Below, in pieces: positions 54,342 to 63,168 of a stretch of 64,000 nt of DNA (the stretch's first letter is position 1; each line of letters starts with the position of its first letter). The notes below the pieces were generated by a model that ran no database searches, was not told the origin of the DNA, and saw only the letters and a program-made list of their open reading frames with translations. Location: positions 3,720,001-3,784,000 of the forward strand of contig NZ_CP021111.1 in NCBI RefSeq assembly GCF_002119665.1, in the 5' to 3' direction. Source of the stretch: Bordetella genomosp. 13 (lineage in GTDB: Bacteria > Pseudomonadota > Gammaproteobacteria > Burkholderiales > Burkholderiaceae_B). Both the position numbers and the translations under genes were made by a program.

Positions 54342-55448
54342 CTAGCGACGCTGATAGAACTTCAGCTTGTCAGTGTCCAGCGTGACGCCGAAGCCGGGCA
54401 GGTCCGGCACTACCAGCGCATGGTCCTTGAACCCGATGACGGGCAAGGCGATGTCGTCGGTCAACAGATGAGGCCCGAACAACTGCGCGCCGAAGGTGAG
54501 ATTGGGCATGGTCGAGAATATCTGCGAATACGCCGACGTGCCGATCTGTCCTTCGATCATGGTACCGCCGAAGAGGCGGATGCCAGCCGCTTGCGCGATG
54601 TTCGCCACCTGCTTGGTGCGCAGCATTCCGCCGTGCTTGGTCACCTTCACAGAGAACGCGTCAGCGGCGTTGGCATGCGCGATGCGCATGGCGTCCTGCG
54701 GGGTCATCACCCCTTCGTCCGCCATGATGGGCACGGCAAAGCGCTCGGTCAGGCGCCGCATGCCCTCGATGTTGTGGCCCGGCAGCGGCTGCTCGATGAC
54801 CTCGATGCCGCCGGCCTCGAGTTCGCCGATGCCCCAGGTGGCGGTGGACTCGTCCCATCCCTGGTTCACGTCGACGCGTACCTTGGCCCGCTCGCCCAGG
54901 GCGTCACGGATGGCCAGCGCGCGTTCGACGTTCTCGCGGGGATCGCCCTTGCCGATCTTGACCAGGAAGAGCCTGTACCGCTCTTCGGCCAGCCTGGCCT
55001 CGGCCTCCTCGATGTCCTTTTCGATGACGCCGTTGCCGAGCACCCACAGCAATGGAATGGTGTCGTGCAGCTTGCCGCCGAACAGCTGGTAGGCGGGCAC
55101 GTTCAGCGAGCGGGCCAGCGCGTCGACGCAGGCCATCTCGATGCCGCCCTTGGCATACGCATTGTTCTTGATGACCTGGTCCATGAACTGCACCAGGCTT
55201 TCCAGCTGGCGGATGTCGCGGCCGATCAGGTACGGCGCGATGCACTCGTCGATCATGGCCTTGATGGCGCCCGGCGCTTCCTCGCCATAGTGCGGGATGA
55301 TGGCGATCTCGCCCAGTCCCTCGACGCCGCACTCGGTGCGGATGCGCACGATCACCTGGCTATGGCGATCGATCGTCGCCATCGCCAGCTTGTGCGGGCG
55401 CGAGACCGGCAGGTCGACGATGAACGTCTCGATGGTGGCAAGCTTCAT
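54342..55448 (-). CDS. Muconate cycloisomerase-like enolase-superfamily enzyme
   Basis: A 368-residue enzyme of the muconate-lactonizing subgroup. Metal ligands are Asp in VRVDVNQGWDES, Glu in IEVIEQPLPGH and Asp in PIMADEGVMTP; the second base is in FSVKVTKHGGML. The catalytic KxK motif normally reads like FKLKIG, but here it is FLVKIG (about residue 164), so the first Lys is lost while the base Lys remains. Its ATG overlaps the YciI-like stop (TAATG). It forms an operon with the receptor, the YciI-like gene and the PcaD-like gene. The natural substrate may differ from cis,cis-muconate. Confidence 0.83.
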   Translation of the reverse strand: MKLATIETFIVDLPVSRPHKLAMATIDRHSQVIVRIRTECGVEGLGEIAIIPHYGEEAPGAIKAMIDECIAPYLIGRDIRQLESLVQFMDQVIKNNAYAKGGIEMACVDALARSLNVPAYQLFGGKLHDTIPLLWVLGNGVIEKDIEEAEARLAEERYRLFLVKIGKGDPRENVERALAIRDALGERAKVRVDVNQGWDESTATWGIGELEAGGIEVIEQPLPGHNIEGMRRLTERFAVPIMADEGVMTPQDAMRIAHANAADAFSVKVTKHGGMLRTKQVANIAQAAGIRLFGGTMIEGQIGTSAYSQIFSTMPNLTFGAQLFGPHLLTDDIALPVIGFKDHALVVPDLPGFGVTLDTDKLKFYQRR

Positions 55449-55753
55449 TACGCCCTCGGCAGGTGGCAGACGCCGTCGACATACGCCTTGCGCCAGCGCG
55501 TGATGCGCACTTCGGCGAACAGATCGCCCTTCGAGAACGGATCGGCGGCGATGAAGTCCTTGGCGTCCTGCAGCGACTCGGCCGTGATGATGTAGACGCC
55601 GCCGCCCGCGTCCGTGCCGTCCTCGTTCAGCTTCGCGCCGCAGGCCAGCAGCCGGTGCGCATTGGCCTCGAGGAACTCGAGGTGCGCGGGGCGCAGTTCC
55701 TTGCGCACCGCCTGGTGCCCGGGCTTGTCGAAGGTCTCGATGAAATAGGTCAC
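55448..55753 (-). CDS. YciI-family protein in a muconate-type operon
   Basis: A 101-residue protein with a ferredoxin-like fold of the YciI (YCII) family: TYFIETFDKPGHQAVRKELR, then PAHLEFLEANAHRLLACG and the closing strand LFAEVRITRWRKAYV. The start is GTG with GGAGAA upstream. It lies 14 bp after the receptor gene and overlaps the CatB-like gene. It takes the place where catC (muconolactone isomerase) usually stands but does not resemble CatC. YCII proteins include TftG, a dehydrochlorinase of chloroaromatic breakdown, so an isomerase or lyase role is possible. Confidence 0.75.
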   Translation of the reverse strand: MTYFIETFDKPGHQAVRKELRPAHLEFLEANAHRLLACGAKLNEDGTDAGGGVYIITAESLQDAKDFIAADPFSKGDLFAEVRITRWRKAYVDGVCHLPRA

Positions 55754-55767
55754 GCGCAATTCTCCGT

Positions 55768-56736
55768 TCAGTTCTGGCTGCCTTCCAGGCCCGTGGCGCG
55801 CAGCAGCTTGCGATGGCTTTCGAGCTGGTCCTTCACCAACTGGCCCAGGGCCGCGGGGGTCGAGGGCGTCAGCATGAAGTCCTGGGCCTGCATCGTCTGC
55901 TTCACCGCCGGCTTGTCCATCGCGGTCTTGAAGGCAGCATTCAGGCGATCGACGACATCGGCGGGCATGCCGGCGGGTCCGAACAGGCCCAGCCATGGGG
56001 CGATCGGGAAACCGTTCAGCCCCGCCTCGGCCATGGTCGGCACGTCGGGCGCGTTGGGGCTGCGTTCGGGCAGCACCGTGGCCAGCGCCTTGAATTTGCC
56101 CGCCTTCACCTGCGGCATGCCGGTGCCCGACGTGGCCACGGCGGCATGCAGGTGCCCGCCCAGCATGTCGTTGATGACGGGCGGCTCGCCCTTGTACGGC
56201 ACGTTGAGGATGTCCAGATTGCTGGCTTCGGCCACGTAGGCGAACGACAGCAGCCCCGTCACGTTGCCCGAGCCGTAGCTGAGCTTGCCGGGGTTCTGCT
56301 TGACGTGCTGGATGAATTCCTTGAGCGTGTTGCCCGGCACCTCGGCGCGGGTATACAGGAAGAACGAGTAGCGCCCGATGTCCGTGATCGGCGAGAAGTC
56401 CTTCACGGGATCGTACGGCGACTGCTTGCGCATGACCGGCACGCCGGACATGGGGCTGTTGGTGGCGATCAGCAGCGTATAGCCGTCGGGCTGCGAACGC
56501 TTGACTTCCTGCGCGGCGATCGCTCCATCCGCACCTGGCTTGTTCTCGATGATGATGGACTGGCCCAGGTCCTTGCCGGCCTCCATCGCCAGGGTGCGGG
56601 CGATGACGTCGGTCGACGAGCCGGGTGGGAAATGCACGATCAGCGTGATCGGCTTTTCGGGATAGGCGGCCATCGCCGCGGACGCGCACGCCAGGGTCGC
56701 GCAGGCCAGTGCCAGACCGCGAAAGATTGCTTTCAT
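55768..56736 (-). CDS. Tripartite tricarboxylate transporter receptor (Bug family)
   Basis: A 322-residue periplasmic receptor of the Bug family, greatly expanded in Bordetella. A signal peptide with cleavage near AMA-AYP is followed by the canonical YPEKPITLIVHFPPGSSTDV. The conserved IIENKPGADGAIAAQEV loop is also present. It has no TctA/TctB partners here. It is the first gene of the muconate-like operon, which suggests a carboxylate or lactone ligand. Confidence 0.88.
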   Translation of the reverse strand: MKAIFRGLALACATLACASAAMAAYPEKPITLIVHFPPGSSTDVIARTLAMEAGKDLGQSIIIENKPGADGAIAAQEVKRSQPDGYTLLIATNSPMSGVPVMRKQSPYDPVKDFSPITDIGRYSFFLYTRAEVPGNTLKEFIQHVKQNPGKLSYGSGNVTGLLSFAYVAEASNLDILNVPYKGEPPVINDMLGGHLHAAVATSGTGMPQVKAGKFKALATVLPERSPNAPDVPTMAEAGLNGFPIAPWLGLFGPAGMPADVVDRLNAAFKTAMDKPAVKQTMQAQDFMLTPSTPAALGQLVKDQLESHRKLLRATGLEGSQN

Positions 56737-56794
56737 CGGTGTCTTCTCCTGTTATCGAAATACGTTGCGTCGCATTCTATTGACAGGAAACCGA

Positions 56795-56822
56795 TCCGAA
56801 TAATGATATAAATCCTCCGAAT
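56795..56822. promoter_or_regulatory. Direct repeats TCCGAAT in the LysR/receptor divergent region
   Basis: Two identical heptamers TCCGAAT at 56795-56801 and 56816-56822 are 21 bp apart, two turns of the helix. They flank an AT-rich stretch (AATGATATAAAT) in the 117-bp gap between the divergent genes. They could be regulator contact sites or chance. Confidence 0.35.
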
Positions 56823-56853
56823 CGTTCGTTTTCATCAATGGATCGGGGCGCGC

Positions 56854-57753
56854 ATGGAGATCCGCCAGCTCAGGTACTTTCTCGAGGCGGCCAACCGCGA
56901 ACACGTCACGCAGGCGGCCCATGCGCTGCACATCACGCAGTCGACGCTGTCGCACCAGCTGCGCCAGCTCGAGGCCGAGCTGGGCACGCCGCTGTTCGAT
57001 CGCGTGGGCAGGCAGGTGCGCCTGACCGAGGCCGGGCGGCTGTTCTCCCGCTTCGCGCTGCGGGCGCTGCGCGACCTCGAAGACGGCCAGCTCGCCCTGC
57101 AATCGCTGAACAATCTTCAAAGAGGCGAGTTGCGCGTGGGCGTCATCACGACCTACACGAATTCGCTGCTGCCCCGCGCCATCGCGTCGTTCGCCATGCG
57201 CTACCCGGGCATTCACCTGCACATCGAAGACCTGCCCATGGCGCAGATCGAGCAGCGCCTGCAGGACGGCCTGCTCGACCTGGGCCTGGGATTCACCACG
57301 CCGGATACCGATGAGCACCTCGACAGCGATCCGCTGTTTTCGGAGCGGCTGATGCTGCTGGTCAAGAACGACCATCCGCTGGCCGACCGCAAGTCGGTTG
57401 GAAAGAAGGACCTTGCCGCGCTGGACATCGCGCTGCAATCCAGGCTGTACGTATCGCGCCATCTGATCGAACGGCATCTCTCCGTGCACATCCAGGGACG
57501 CGTGCGCATCGAACTGGACTCGATCCAGGCGATGCAGGCCATCGTCGCCAACAGCCATCTGGCATGCATGGTGTTCGAGGGCGCGGTGCTGTCACTGCCC
57601 ACGATGCGGGCCATTCCCATCGCGCCGCACCTCAAGCGCACGGCCGCGCTGCTGTGGCCGCGCGACAGGTACCGCTCGGAAGCCGCCAAGGAGTTCGCCC
57701 TGGCGGTGAAGGCGCATCTGCCGGTGAAACGCAGCGACGCGGCCGCGCGTTGA
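56854..57753 (+). CDS. LysR-family regulator of the muconate-like operon
   Basis: A 299-residue LysR regulator of the CatR/CynR-like group. The HTH is REHVTQAAHALHITQSTLSH and QLEAELGTPLFDRVGRQVRL. The effector domain begins GELRVGVITTYTNSLLPRAI. It is divergent from the receptor-led operon, so it probably activates it in response to a pathway intermediate, as CatR does with muconate. Convergent with relA. Confidence 0.86.
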   Translation: MEIRQLRYFLEAANREHVTQAAHALHITQSTLSHQLRQLEAELGTPLFDRVGRQVRLTEAGRLFSRFALRALRDLEDGQLALQSLNNLQRGELRVGVITTYTNSLLPRAIASFAMRYPGIHLHIEDLPMAQIEQRLQDGLLDLGLGFTTPDTDEHLDSDPLFSERLMLLVKNDHPLADRKSVGKKDLAALDIALQSRLYVSRHLIERHLSVHIQGRVRIELDSIQAMQAIVANSHLACMVFEGAVLSLPTMRAIPIAPHLKRTAALLWPRDRYRSEAAKEFALAVKAHLPVKRSDAAAR

Positions 57754-57792
57754 CGGGGCTGCCCGCCGCGATGGGCGTCCGCCGCCTGCGCG

Positions 57793-60018
57793 CTAGCGGC
57801 GGCTCGCGCCCGTCACGCCCTGCACCGCCGTCAACGCATCCAGCGCCCGCGTCAGCGCATCGCCGTCGCGCACCTCGACCGTGAACACCATGTGGGCCAG
57901 CGATTGCCGGCTTTGCGTGTTGACGCCCACCACGTTCAGGCGCAGCCGCGCGAACACTTCGGACAGATCGCGCAGCAGGCCCGAGCGGTCGTGCGCGCGC
58001 ACGCTGATGTCCACGGGATAGACCGTGTCGCCGGTATGGCCCCATGCCACGTCGATGACGCGTTCGGGCTCGCGTGCCGCCAGCGCCAGATAGCTGTGGC
58101 AGTCGTCGCGATGGATGGACACGCCGCGGCCGCGCGTGACGAATCCGGCGATGCGATCGGGCGGCGCGGGCCGGCAGCAGCGCGCCAGTTGCGTCATCAA
58201 CGATCCGACGCCGACCACCAGCACACCGCTCTTGCCGCCCGCCGAGACGCTGCCGGCTCCCGGCGCGTTGGCATGACGCAGCGCGTGCGGCTGCGGCTCG
58301 ACGGCAGGCGCGGGCTGCTGGAAGACCGCGTCGATCTGGCGCAGGCTGAACTCTTCCTTGGCGGCCGCCACATAAAGGTCGTCGGCGCGCGCGAAGCCCA
58401 GCGTCTGCGCCAATTGCTCGAGATTGACGGCGGTCTTGCCCAGCCGTTGCAGCTCCTTCTCGACCAGCGCCTGGCCCTGGGTGATGCGCTGCGCAAGCTC
58501 GATAGCGTTGAACCAGGCGCGCACCTTGGCGCGCGAGCGCGGGCTGGCCAGATAGCCCAGTTGGGGATTGAGCCAGTCGCGCGACGGGCCTCCGGCCTTG
58601 GCCGAGATGATCTCGATGGTCTGTCCCGTGGCCAGGCGCGTGTGCAGCGGCACCATGTGCCCATCGACGCGCGCGCCGCGGCAGCGGTGGCCCAGGTCGG
58701 TGTGCAGGTGATAGGCGAAATCGACCGGCGTGGCGCCCTCGGGCAGTTCGATCACGCGCGCCTGCGGCGTCAGCACGTAGATGCGGCCGTCGCCGCCCTG
58801 CGCCGCTTCCGCTGCGCCGCCCGATTCGACCTCGGTGTTCCAGGCCAGCAGCTGGCGCATCCAGGACAGCTGCCGGTCGTAGTCGCTGGAAGCCGCCACC
58901 TGCCCGCCGCGCACGCCCGCCTCTTTGTAGCGCCAGTGGGCCGCCATGCCGTACTCGGCGAACTGGTGCATCTCGCGGGTGCGGATCTGGACCTCGAACG
59001 GCCTGCCGTCGTCGTCGGCCACCACGGTGTGCAGCGAGCGATAGCCATTGGGCTTGGGCCGCGAGATGTAGTCGTCGAAGGCCTCGGTCAGCGGCGTCCA
59101 CATCTCGTGCACCAGACCCAGCACGCCGTAGCAGGCGCGCACGTCGCCCACGATGACGCGCAGCGCGCGCACGTCGTACAGGCGCGAAAAGTCCAGCCCC
59201 TTGATGCGCATCTTGTTCCAGATGCTGTAGATGTGCTTGGGCCGGCCGCTGACCTCGGCGGGGATGCCGGCTTTGGCCAATGCACTGCTCAGCCGTTCGA
59301 TGGCCGCTGCGATGAAAGCCTCACGCTCGACGCGCTTCTCTTCGAGCAGGCGTGCGATTTCCTTGTAGCGGACCGGTTCGAGGAAGCGGAAGGCCAGGTC
59401 TTCCATTTCCCACTTCAGTTGCCAGATGCCTAGCCGGTTGGCCAGCGGCGTATACAGATCGAGGGTCTCGCGGGCGAAGCCCGGGTCGCACGGCGCCTTG
59501 GTCTCGGCGTGCCAGCGCAGGGTCTGCAGCCGCGATGCCAGGCGCATCAGCACGATGCGCAGATCGGCCGCCATGGCCAGCAGCATCTTGCGCTGCATCT
59601 CTTTCTGGCTGCCGGTGTCCGCCGCGGCATCGCTGGCCTGGCGCGCCACCGCGCCCAGGCGCAGCAGCGCGCGGGCGCCCTGCACCAGCCGTGCCACTTC
59701 CGCGCCGAACTCGGTTGCCACCGGATCGTTGCGCAGGGCAGGCGCCGGCGCCATGGGGTCGTGCGGCAATGAGGCCAGCAGCGCGGCCGCGCGCGTGGCC
59801 GCGTCGGTCTGCAGGCGGGCCAGCAGGCACGCCACACCGGCGGCATGGGTGCGCAAGGGTTCGCCCGTGAGGGCCAACTGGCCATCGAAACGTGGTTCAG
59901 CCCACGCCGCGGCCCGTTCGACCAGACGGGCGCCCTCGTCGTCCAACCCGGCCGTGGCGGCCTGGCGCCAGGCCGCGTCGAACGGATGGGGCGCGGCGGG
60001 ATCGATAGGGGTGGGCAT
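57793..60018 (-). CDS. relA: (p)ppGpp synthetase RelA
   Basis: A 741-residue long RelA/SpoT protein. The N-terminal HD hydrolase region is degenerate (SLPHDPMAPAPAL instead of an HDxxEDT-type motif), so it is a monofunctional synthetase. The synthetase domain has SGRPKHIYSIWNKM, YDVRALRVIV and AFDDYISRPKPNGYRSLHTV. TGS (YVLTPQARVIELPEGATPVD) and a C-terminal ACT domain follow. It is monocistronic and divergent from mtfA. Confidence 0.92.
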   Translation of the reverse strand: MPTPIDPAAPHPFDAAWRQAATAGLDDEGARLVERAAAWAEPRFDGQLALTGEPLRTHAAGVACLLARLQTDAATRAAALLASLPHDPMAPAPALRNDPVATEFGAEVARLVQGARALLRLGAVARQASDAAADTGSQKEMQRKMLLAMAADLRIVLMRLASRLQTLRWHAETKAPCDPGFARETLDLYTPLANRLGIWQLKWEMEDLAFRFLEPVRYKEIARLLEEKRVEREAFIAAAIERLSSALAKAGIPAEVSGRPKHIYSIWNKMRIKGLDFSRLYDVRALRVIVGDVRACYGVLGLVHEMWTPLTEAFDDYISRPKPNGYRSLHTVVADDDGRPFEVQIRTREMHQFAEYGMAAHWRYKEAGVRGGQVAASSDYDRQLSWMRQLLAWNTEVESGGAAEAAQGGDGRIYVLTPQARVIELPEGATPVDFAYHLHTDLGHRCRGARVDGHMVPLHTRLATGQTIEIISAKAGGPSRDWLNPQLGYLASPRSRAKVRAWFNAIELAQRITQGQALVEKELQRLGKTAVNLEQLAQTLGFARADDLYVAAAKEEFSLRQIDAVFQQPAPAVEPQPHALRHANAPGAGSVSAGGKSGVLVVGVGSLMTQLARCCRPAPPDRIAGFVTRGRGVSIHRDDCHSYLALAAREPERVIDVAWGHTGDTVYPVDISVRAHDRSGLLRDLSEVFARLRLNVVGVNTQSRQSLAHMVFTVEVRDGDALTRALDALTAVQGVTGASRR

Positions 60019-60170
60019 TGCGCGGAACTGGGCGACGAAAGCAATTTCTACACTCTACACTAAGGGTCCCGCGCACGAACGCCGCAGCTCGGCTGCAATG
60101 CCTGTGGCCAGACCCGTCCACGGCGCGGCGCGCGGCATATCCCGATCAAGCAACCAGGAAAAAACCCATC

Positions 60171-61004
60171 ATGTTTCGATGGCTGCGCGGCCGCGGGGCC
60201 GCCGCCCCGGCCGTGGCCGATATGCAGGCCCGCATTCCGCAAACACTGTGGCGCCAGGTGCTCTCGGCCTATCCCTTCCTGTCGCCGCTGTCCGAGGCCG
60301 AGCGCGAGGCTTTGCTGGCGCGCTGCGCCTGGGTGCTGGCCAGCAAGAACCTGAACGGCGCCCAGGGCATGGAGCCCACCGATTTCATGCGGCTGGCGAT
60401 CGCCGCGCAGGCGGCCCTGCCCATCCTGAATCTCTCGCCCGCCCTGTACGAGGGCTGGGACGAGATCATCGTCTATCCGGAAGGGTTCGCCATTCCACGG
60501 CGCCAGACCGATGAAACCGGCATCGTGCACGAGTATGTCGAAGAGGCCGCCGGCGAGGCCTGGGACGGCGGGCCGGTCGTCCTGTCGTGGGCCGACCCCG
60601 ATCCGGAGGCCGGCGCCTTCAATGTCGTGATCCACGAGTTCGCCCACAAGCTCGACCTGCAGGCCGGCGAAGCCGACGGCATGCCCTCGCTGGCGGCGCA
60701 TCCCGAATTGCAGCCGCGCACCTGGCGGCGGGTGCTCGAGGAAAGCTACGACCGCTACGTGGCCGCGCTGGAGGCGGTGGAGGCAGCGATTCCTCCTGAT
60801 GTGGACCCGGAAAGCGTGGAGGCCGACGCCTGGTATGCCAGTCTGCCGCTTGACCCCTACGCGGCCACCGACGAGGCCGAGTTCTTCGCCGTCAGCTCCG
60901 AGCACTTCTTCGTCGACCCGGCGCCGCTGGCCGAGGCCCTGCCCGAATGGCATGCCCTGCTGCGGGCCTACTATCGCCAGGACACTCTGGCGCGGCTGGC
61001 GTGA
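60171..61004 (+). CDS. mtfA: M90-family zinc peptidase MtfA
   Basis: A 277-residue MtfA (Mlc titration factor) peptidase. In E. coli it binds the glucose repressor Mlc and has aminopeptidase activity. The zinc motif HEFAHKLD sits in NVVIHEFAHKLDLQAGEADG (about residue 157), and the third ligand Glu is in TDEAEFFAVSSEHFF. The ATG follows AGGAAA. It overlaps the next gene (GTGA). Confidence 0.88.
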   Translation: MFRWLRGRGAAAPAVADMQARIPQTLWRQVLSAYPFLSPLSEAEREALLARCAWVLASKNLNGAQGMEPTDFMRLAIAAQAALPILNLSPALYEGWDEIIVYPEGFAIPRRQTDETGIVHEYVEEAAGEAWDGGPVVLSWADPDPEAGAFNVVIHEFAHKLDLQAGEADGMPSLAAHPELQPRTWRRVLEESYDRYVAALEAVEAAIPPDVDPESVEADAWYASLPLDPYAATDEAEFFAVSSEHFFVDPAPLAEALPEWHALLRAYYRQDTLARLA

Positions 61005-61510
61005 AGACCCTGCTGATCGTCTGGCATTCGCGCACGGGCGCGGCGCGCCAGATGGCGGCCGCGCTCGAGCGGGGCGCTCGCCGCATCGCGCGGGAACTCG
61101 AGGCCGCGCCCCAGTTGGCCGTGGTGCGCCGCCGCGCCGGCCGCACGCCGCCCGAGGCCGTGCTGCAGGCAGACGGCTATCTGTTCTGCGCGCCCGAGAA
61201 CCTGGGCACGCTGACCGGAGAAATGAAGGAGTTCTTCGACCGCTGCTACTACGCCGCGCTGGATCACATCGCGGGCCGGCCTTATGCGCTGGCGATCAGC
61301 GCGGGCACGGACGGCACAGGGGCCGCGCGCCAGGTGGAACGGATCTGCACGGGTTGGCGGCTGCGCGCGGCAGCACCGGCCGTGGTGGCGCGCAACGGGG
61401 CGCAGACGCCAGAACAGATACTGGCCGCCAAGACCGTGCCGGCGGCCGTGATCGCGCAATGCGAGGAATTGGGCGGCCTGCTGGCCGCCACCCTGCTGAC
61501 GGGTGCGTAG
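61001..61510 (+). CDS. Flavodoxin-like NAD(P)H-dependent reductase
   Basis: A 169-residue flavodoxin-fold protein. The N-terminal FMN phosphate loop VWHSRTGAARQMA and the mid-region CAPENLGTLTGEMKEFFDRC are typical of the NADPH-dependent FMN reductase/WrbA relatives. The start is GTG in a GTGA overlap with mtfA, so translation is coupled. The redox partner is unknown. Confidence 0.8.
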   Translation: MKTLLIVWHSRTGAARQMAAALERGARRIARELEAAPQLAVVRRRAGRTPPEAVLQADGYLFCAPENLGTLTGEMKEFFDRCYYAALDHIAGRPYALAISAGTDGTGAARQVERICTGWRLRAAAPAVVARNGAQTPEQILAAKTVPAAVIAQCEELGGLLAATLLTGA

Positions 61511-61529
61511 CCCGTCCTGCGCCGGCCGA

Positions 61530-61883
61530 TCAGCCGATGGCGGCCGTGACGACGATCTCGACTTTGTAGTCGGGGTTGGCCAGGCGTGCCTCGACCGTGG
61601 CGCGCGGAGGCGAATTGCCATCGGCCACCCACGCGTCCCACGCCTTGTTCATGCCGTCGAATTCCTTCATGTTGGCCACGTAGATCTGGGCCATCAGAAT
61701 CTTGGTCTTGTCGGTGCCGGCCTCGGCCAGCAGGCGGTCGATCGTGGCCAGCACCTGTTGCGTCTGGCCGGTGATGTCCAGCGTCGCGTCGTCGGGCACC
61801 TGGCCGGCCAGGTAGGCCACGCCGTTGTAGACCGCCATGTCGGACAGTCGCTTGGCCACGTTGAAGCGCTTGATGCTGCTCAT
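61530..61883 (-). CDS. RidA-family protein
   Basis: A 117-residue protein of the RidA/YjgF/YER057c family, which deaminates reactive enamine or imine intermediates. It has PRATVEARLANPDYKVEIVV with the conserved Arg, and VYNGVAYLAGQVPDD. This longer-loop variant resembles the Rid1-6 branches rather than the archetypal RidA. It lies 106 bp after pncB on the same strand. Confidence 0.87.
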   Translation of the reverse strand: MSSIKRFNVAKRLSDMAVYNGVAYLAGQVPDDATLDITGQTQQVLATIDRLLAEAGTDKTKILMAQIYVANMKEFDGMNKAWDAWVADGNSPPRATVEARLANPDYKVEIVVTAAIG

Positions 61884-61989
61884 GAAGATTCCCCTAGGCA
61901 GGAAAAGTTGATGGAAAGGAATGGCGCCGCCGCGCCCACTGTACTACTTCGTGCCGCGCGGCCCTGCCGCGGCCCGGTACGCCGCAGGG

Positions 61990-63168
61990 TCAGGCGGGCG
62001 GCAGCTGGAATACCTGTCGCAGATACGCCAGGTAGGCCGGATCGTCGCACATGGTCTTCTCGGGCGCATCGGACACCTTGGCGACCGGCTGGCCATTGCA
62101 GCGAACCATCTTCATGACGATCTGCAGCGGCTCGTGGCCCAGGTCGTTGGTAAGGTTGGTGCCGATGCCGAACGACACCTTGCAGCGTCCCGCGAAACGG
62201 CGCGCCAGCTCGATGGCGCGCGGAAAGGTGAGCGAGTCGGAGAACACCAGCGTCTTGGCGCGCGGGTCGGTGCGGTTGTTGCGGTAGTGCTCGAGCATGC
62301 GCTCGCCCCACACGAAGGGATCGCCCGAATCGTGGCGCGCGCCGTCGAAGAGCTTGCAGAAGTACATGTCGAAGTCGCGCAGAAAGGCGTCCATGCCATA
62401 TACGTCGGACAGCGCGATGCCCAGGTCGCCGCGGTATTCCTTGGCCCACACCTCGAAGGCATAGACCTGCGAATCGCGCAGCCGCGGCCCCAGCGCCTGG
62501 CAGGCCTGCAGATACTCGTGGCCCATGGTGCCCAGCGGCAGCACGTTGTGGCGCATCGCGAGGAGCACATTGCTGGTGCCCGCGAAATGCGAGCCCATCT
62601 GCGCTTTCATGACAGACACGACCTCTTCCTGCCACAGCTTGGAATAGCGCCGCCGCGTGCCATAGTCGGCCACGCGGAAGTCGGCCAGCTCGGGATCGTC
62701 CAGCACCAGGTGCATCTTGGACTGCAGCCGCCGCCGCCCTTCTTCCCAGTCGGCGTCCTTGCGCGTGTTGCGGAAATAGACCTCGTTGACGATGGCCAGC
62801 ACCGGGATCTCGAACAGGATCGTGTGCAGCCACGGCCCCTTGACCGAGATGGAGATCTCGCCCGCATGCTCGGGATCGGGCCGGATGTCGATGCAGCGCT
62901 CGGGCAGGTGGAACAGGCCCAGGAAGTCGACGAAGTCGCTTTTGATGAAGCGCAGGCCGCGCAGATAATCCAGCTCGGCTTCGGTGAAGCGCAGCTGGCA
63001 CAAATGGTGGATCTCCTGGCGGATCTCATCCAGGTACGGCTGCAAGTCGACCCCGGGGGTGCGGCATTTATAGCGGTATTCGACCTGCGCCGCGGGGAAA
63101 TGATGCAGCACTACCTGCATCATGCTGAACTTGTATAAGTCGGTGTCGAGCAGCGAAGTGATAATCAT
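61990..63168 (-). CDS. pncB: Nicotinate phosphoribosyltransferase
   Basis: A 392-residue enzyme of NAD salvage that converts nicotinate and PRPP to nicotinate mononucleotide. It begins [18 protein letters not shown]. The active-site His is in [20 protein letters not shown], and the PRPP loop lies in [14 protein letters not shown]. The ATG has no clear ribosome-binding site but fits the family start. The upstream region holds a large palindrome. Confidence 0.93.
   Translation of the reverse strand: MIITSLLDTDLYKFSMMQVVLHHFPAAQVEYRYKCRTPGVDLQPYLDEIRQEIHHLCQLRFTEAELDYLRGLRFIKSDFVDFLGLFHLPERCIDIRPDPEHAGEISISVKGPWLHTILFEIPVLAIVNEVYFRNTRKDADWEEGRRRLQSKMHLVLDDPELADFRVADYGTRRRYSKLWQEEVVSVMKAQMGSHFAGTSNVLLAMRHNVLPLGTMGHEYLQACQALGPRLRDSQVYAFEVWAKEYRGDLGIALSDVYGMDAFLRDFDMYFCKLFDGARHDSGDPFVWGERMLEHYRNNRTDPRAKTLVFSDSLTFPRAIELARRFAGRCKVSFGIGTNLTNDLGHEPLQIVMKMVRCNGQPVAKVSDAPEKTMCDDPAYLAYLRQVFQLPPA

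Noticed and set aside
55448..55753. Muconolactone isomerase (CatC)
   Set aside because: Position fits, but the sequence (DKPGHQAVR, RPAHLEFL, RITRWRK) is YciI-like and lacks the CatC N-terminus.
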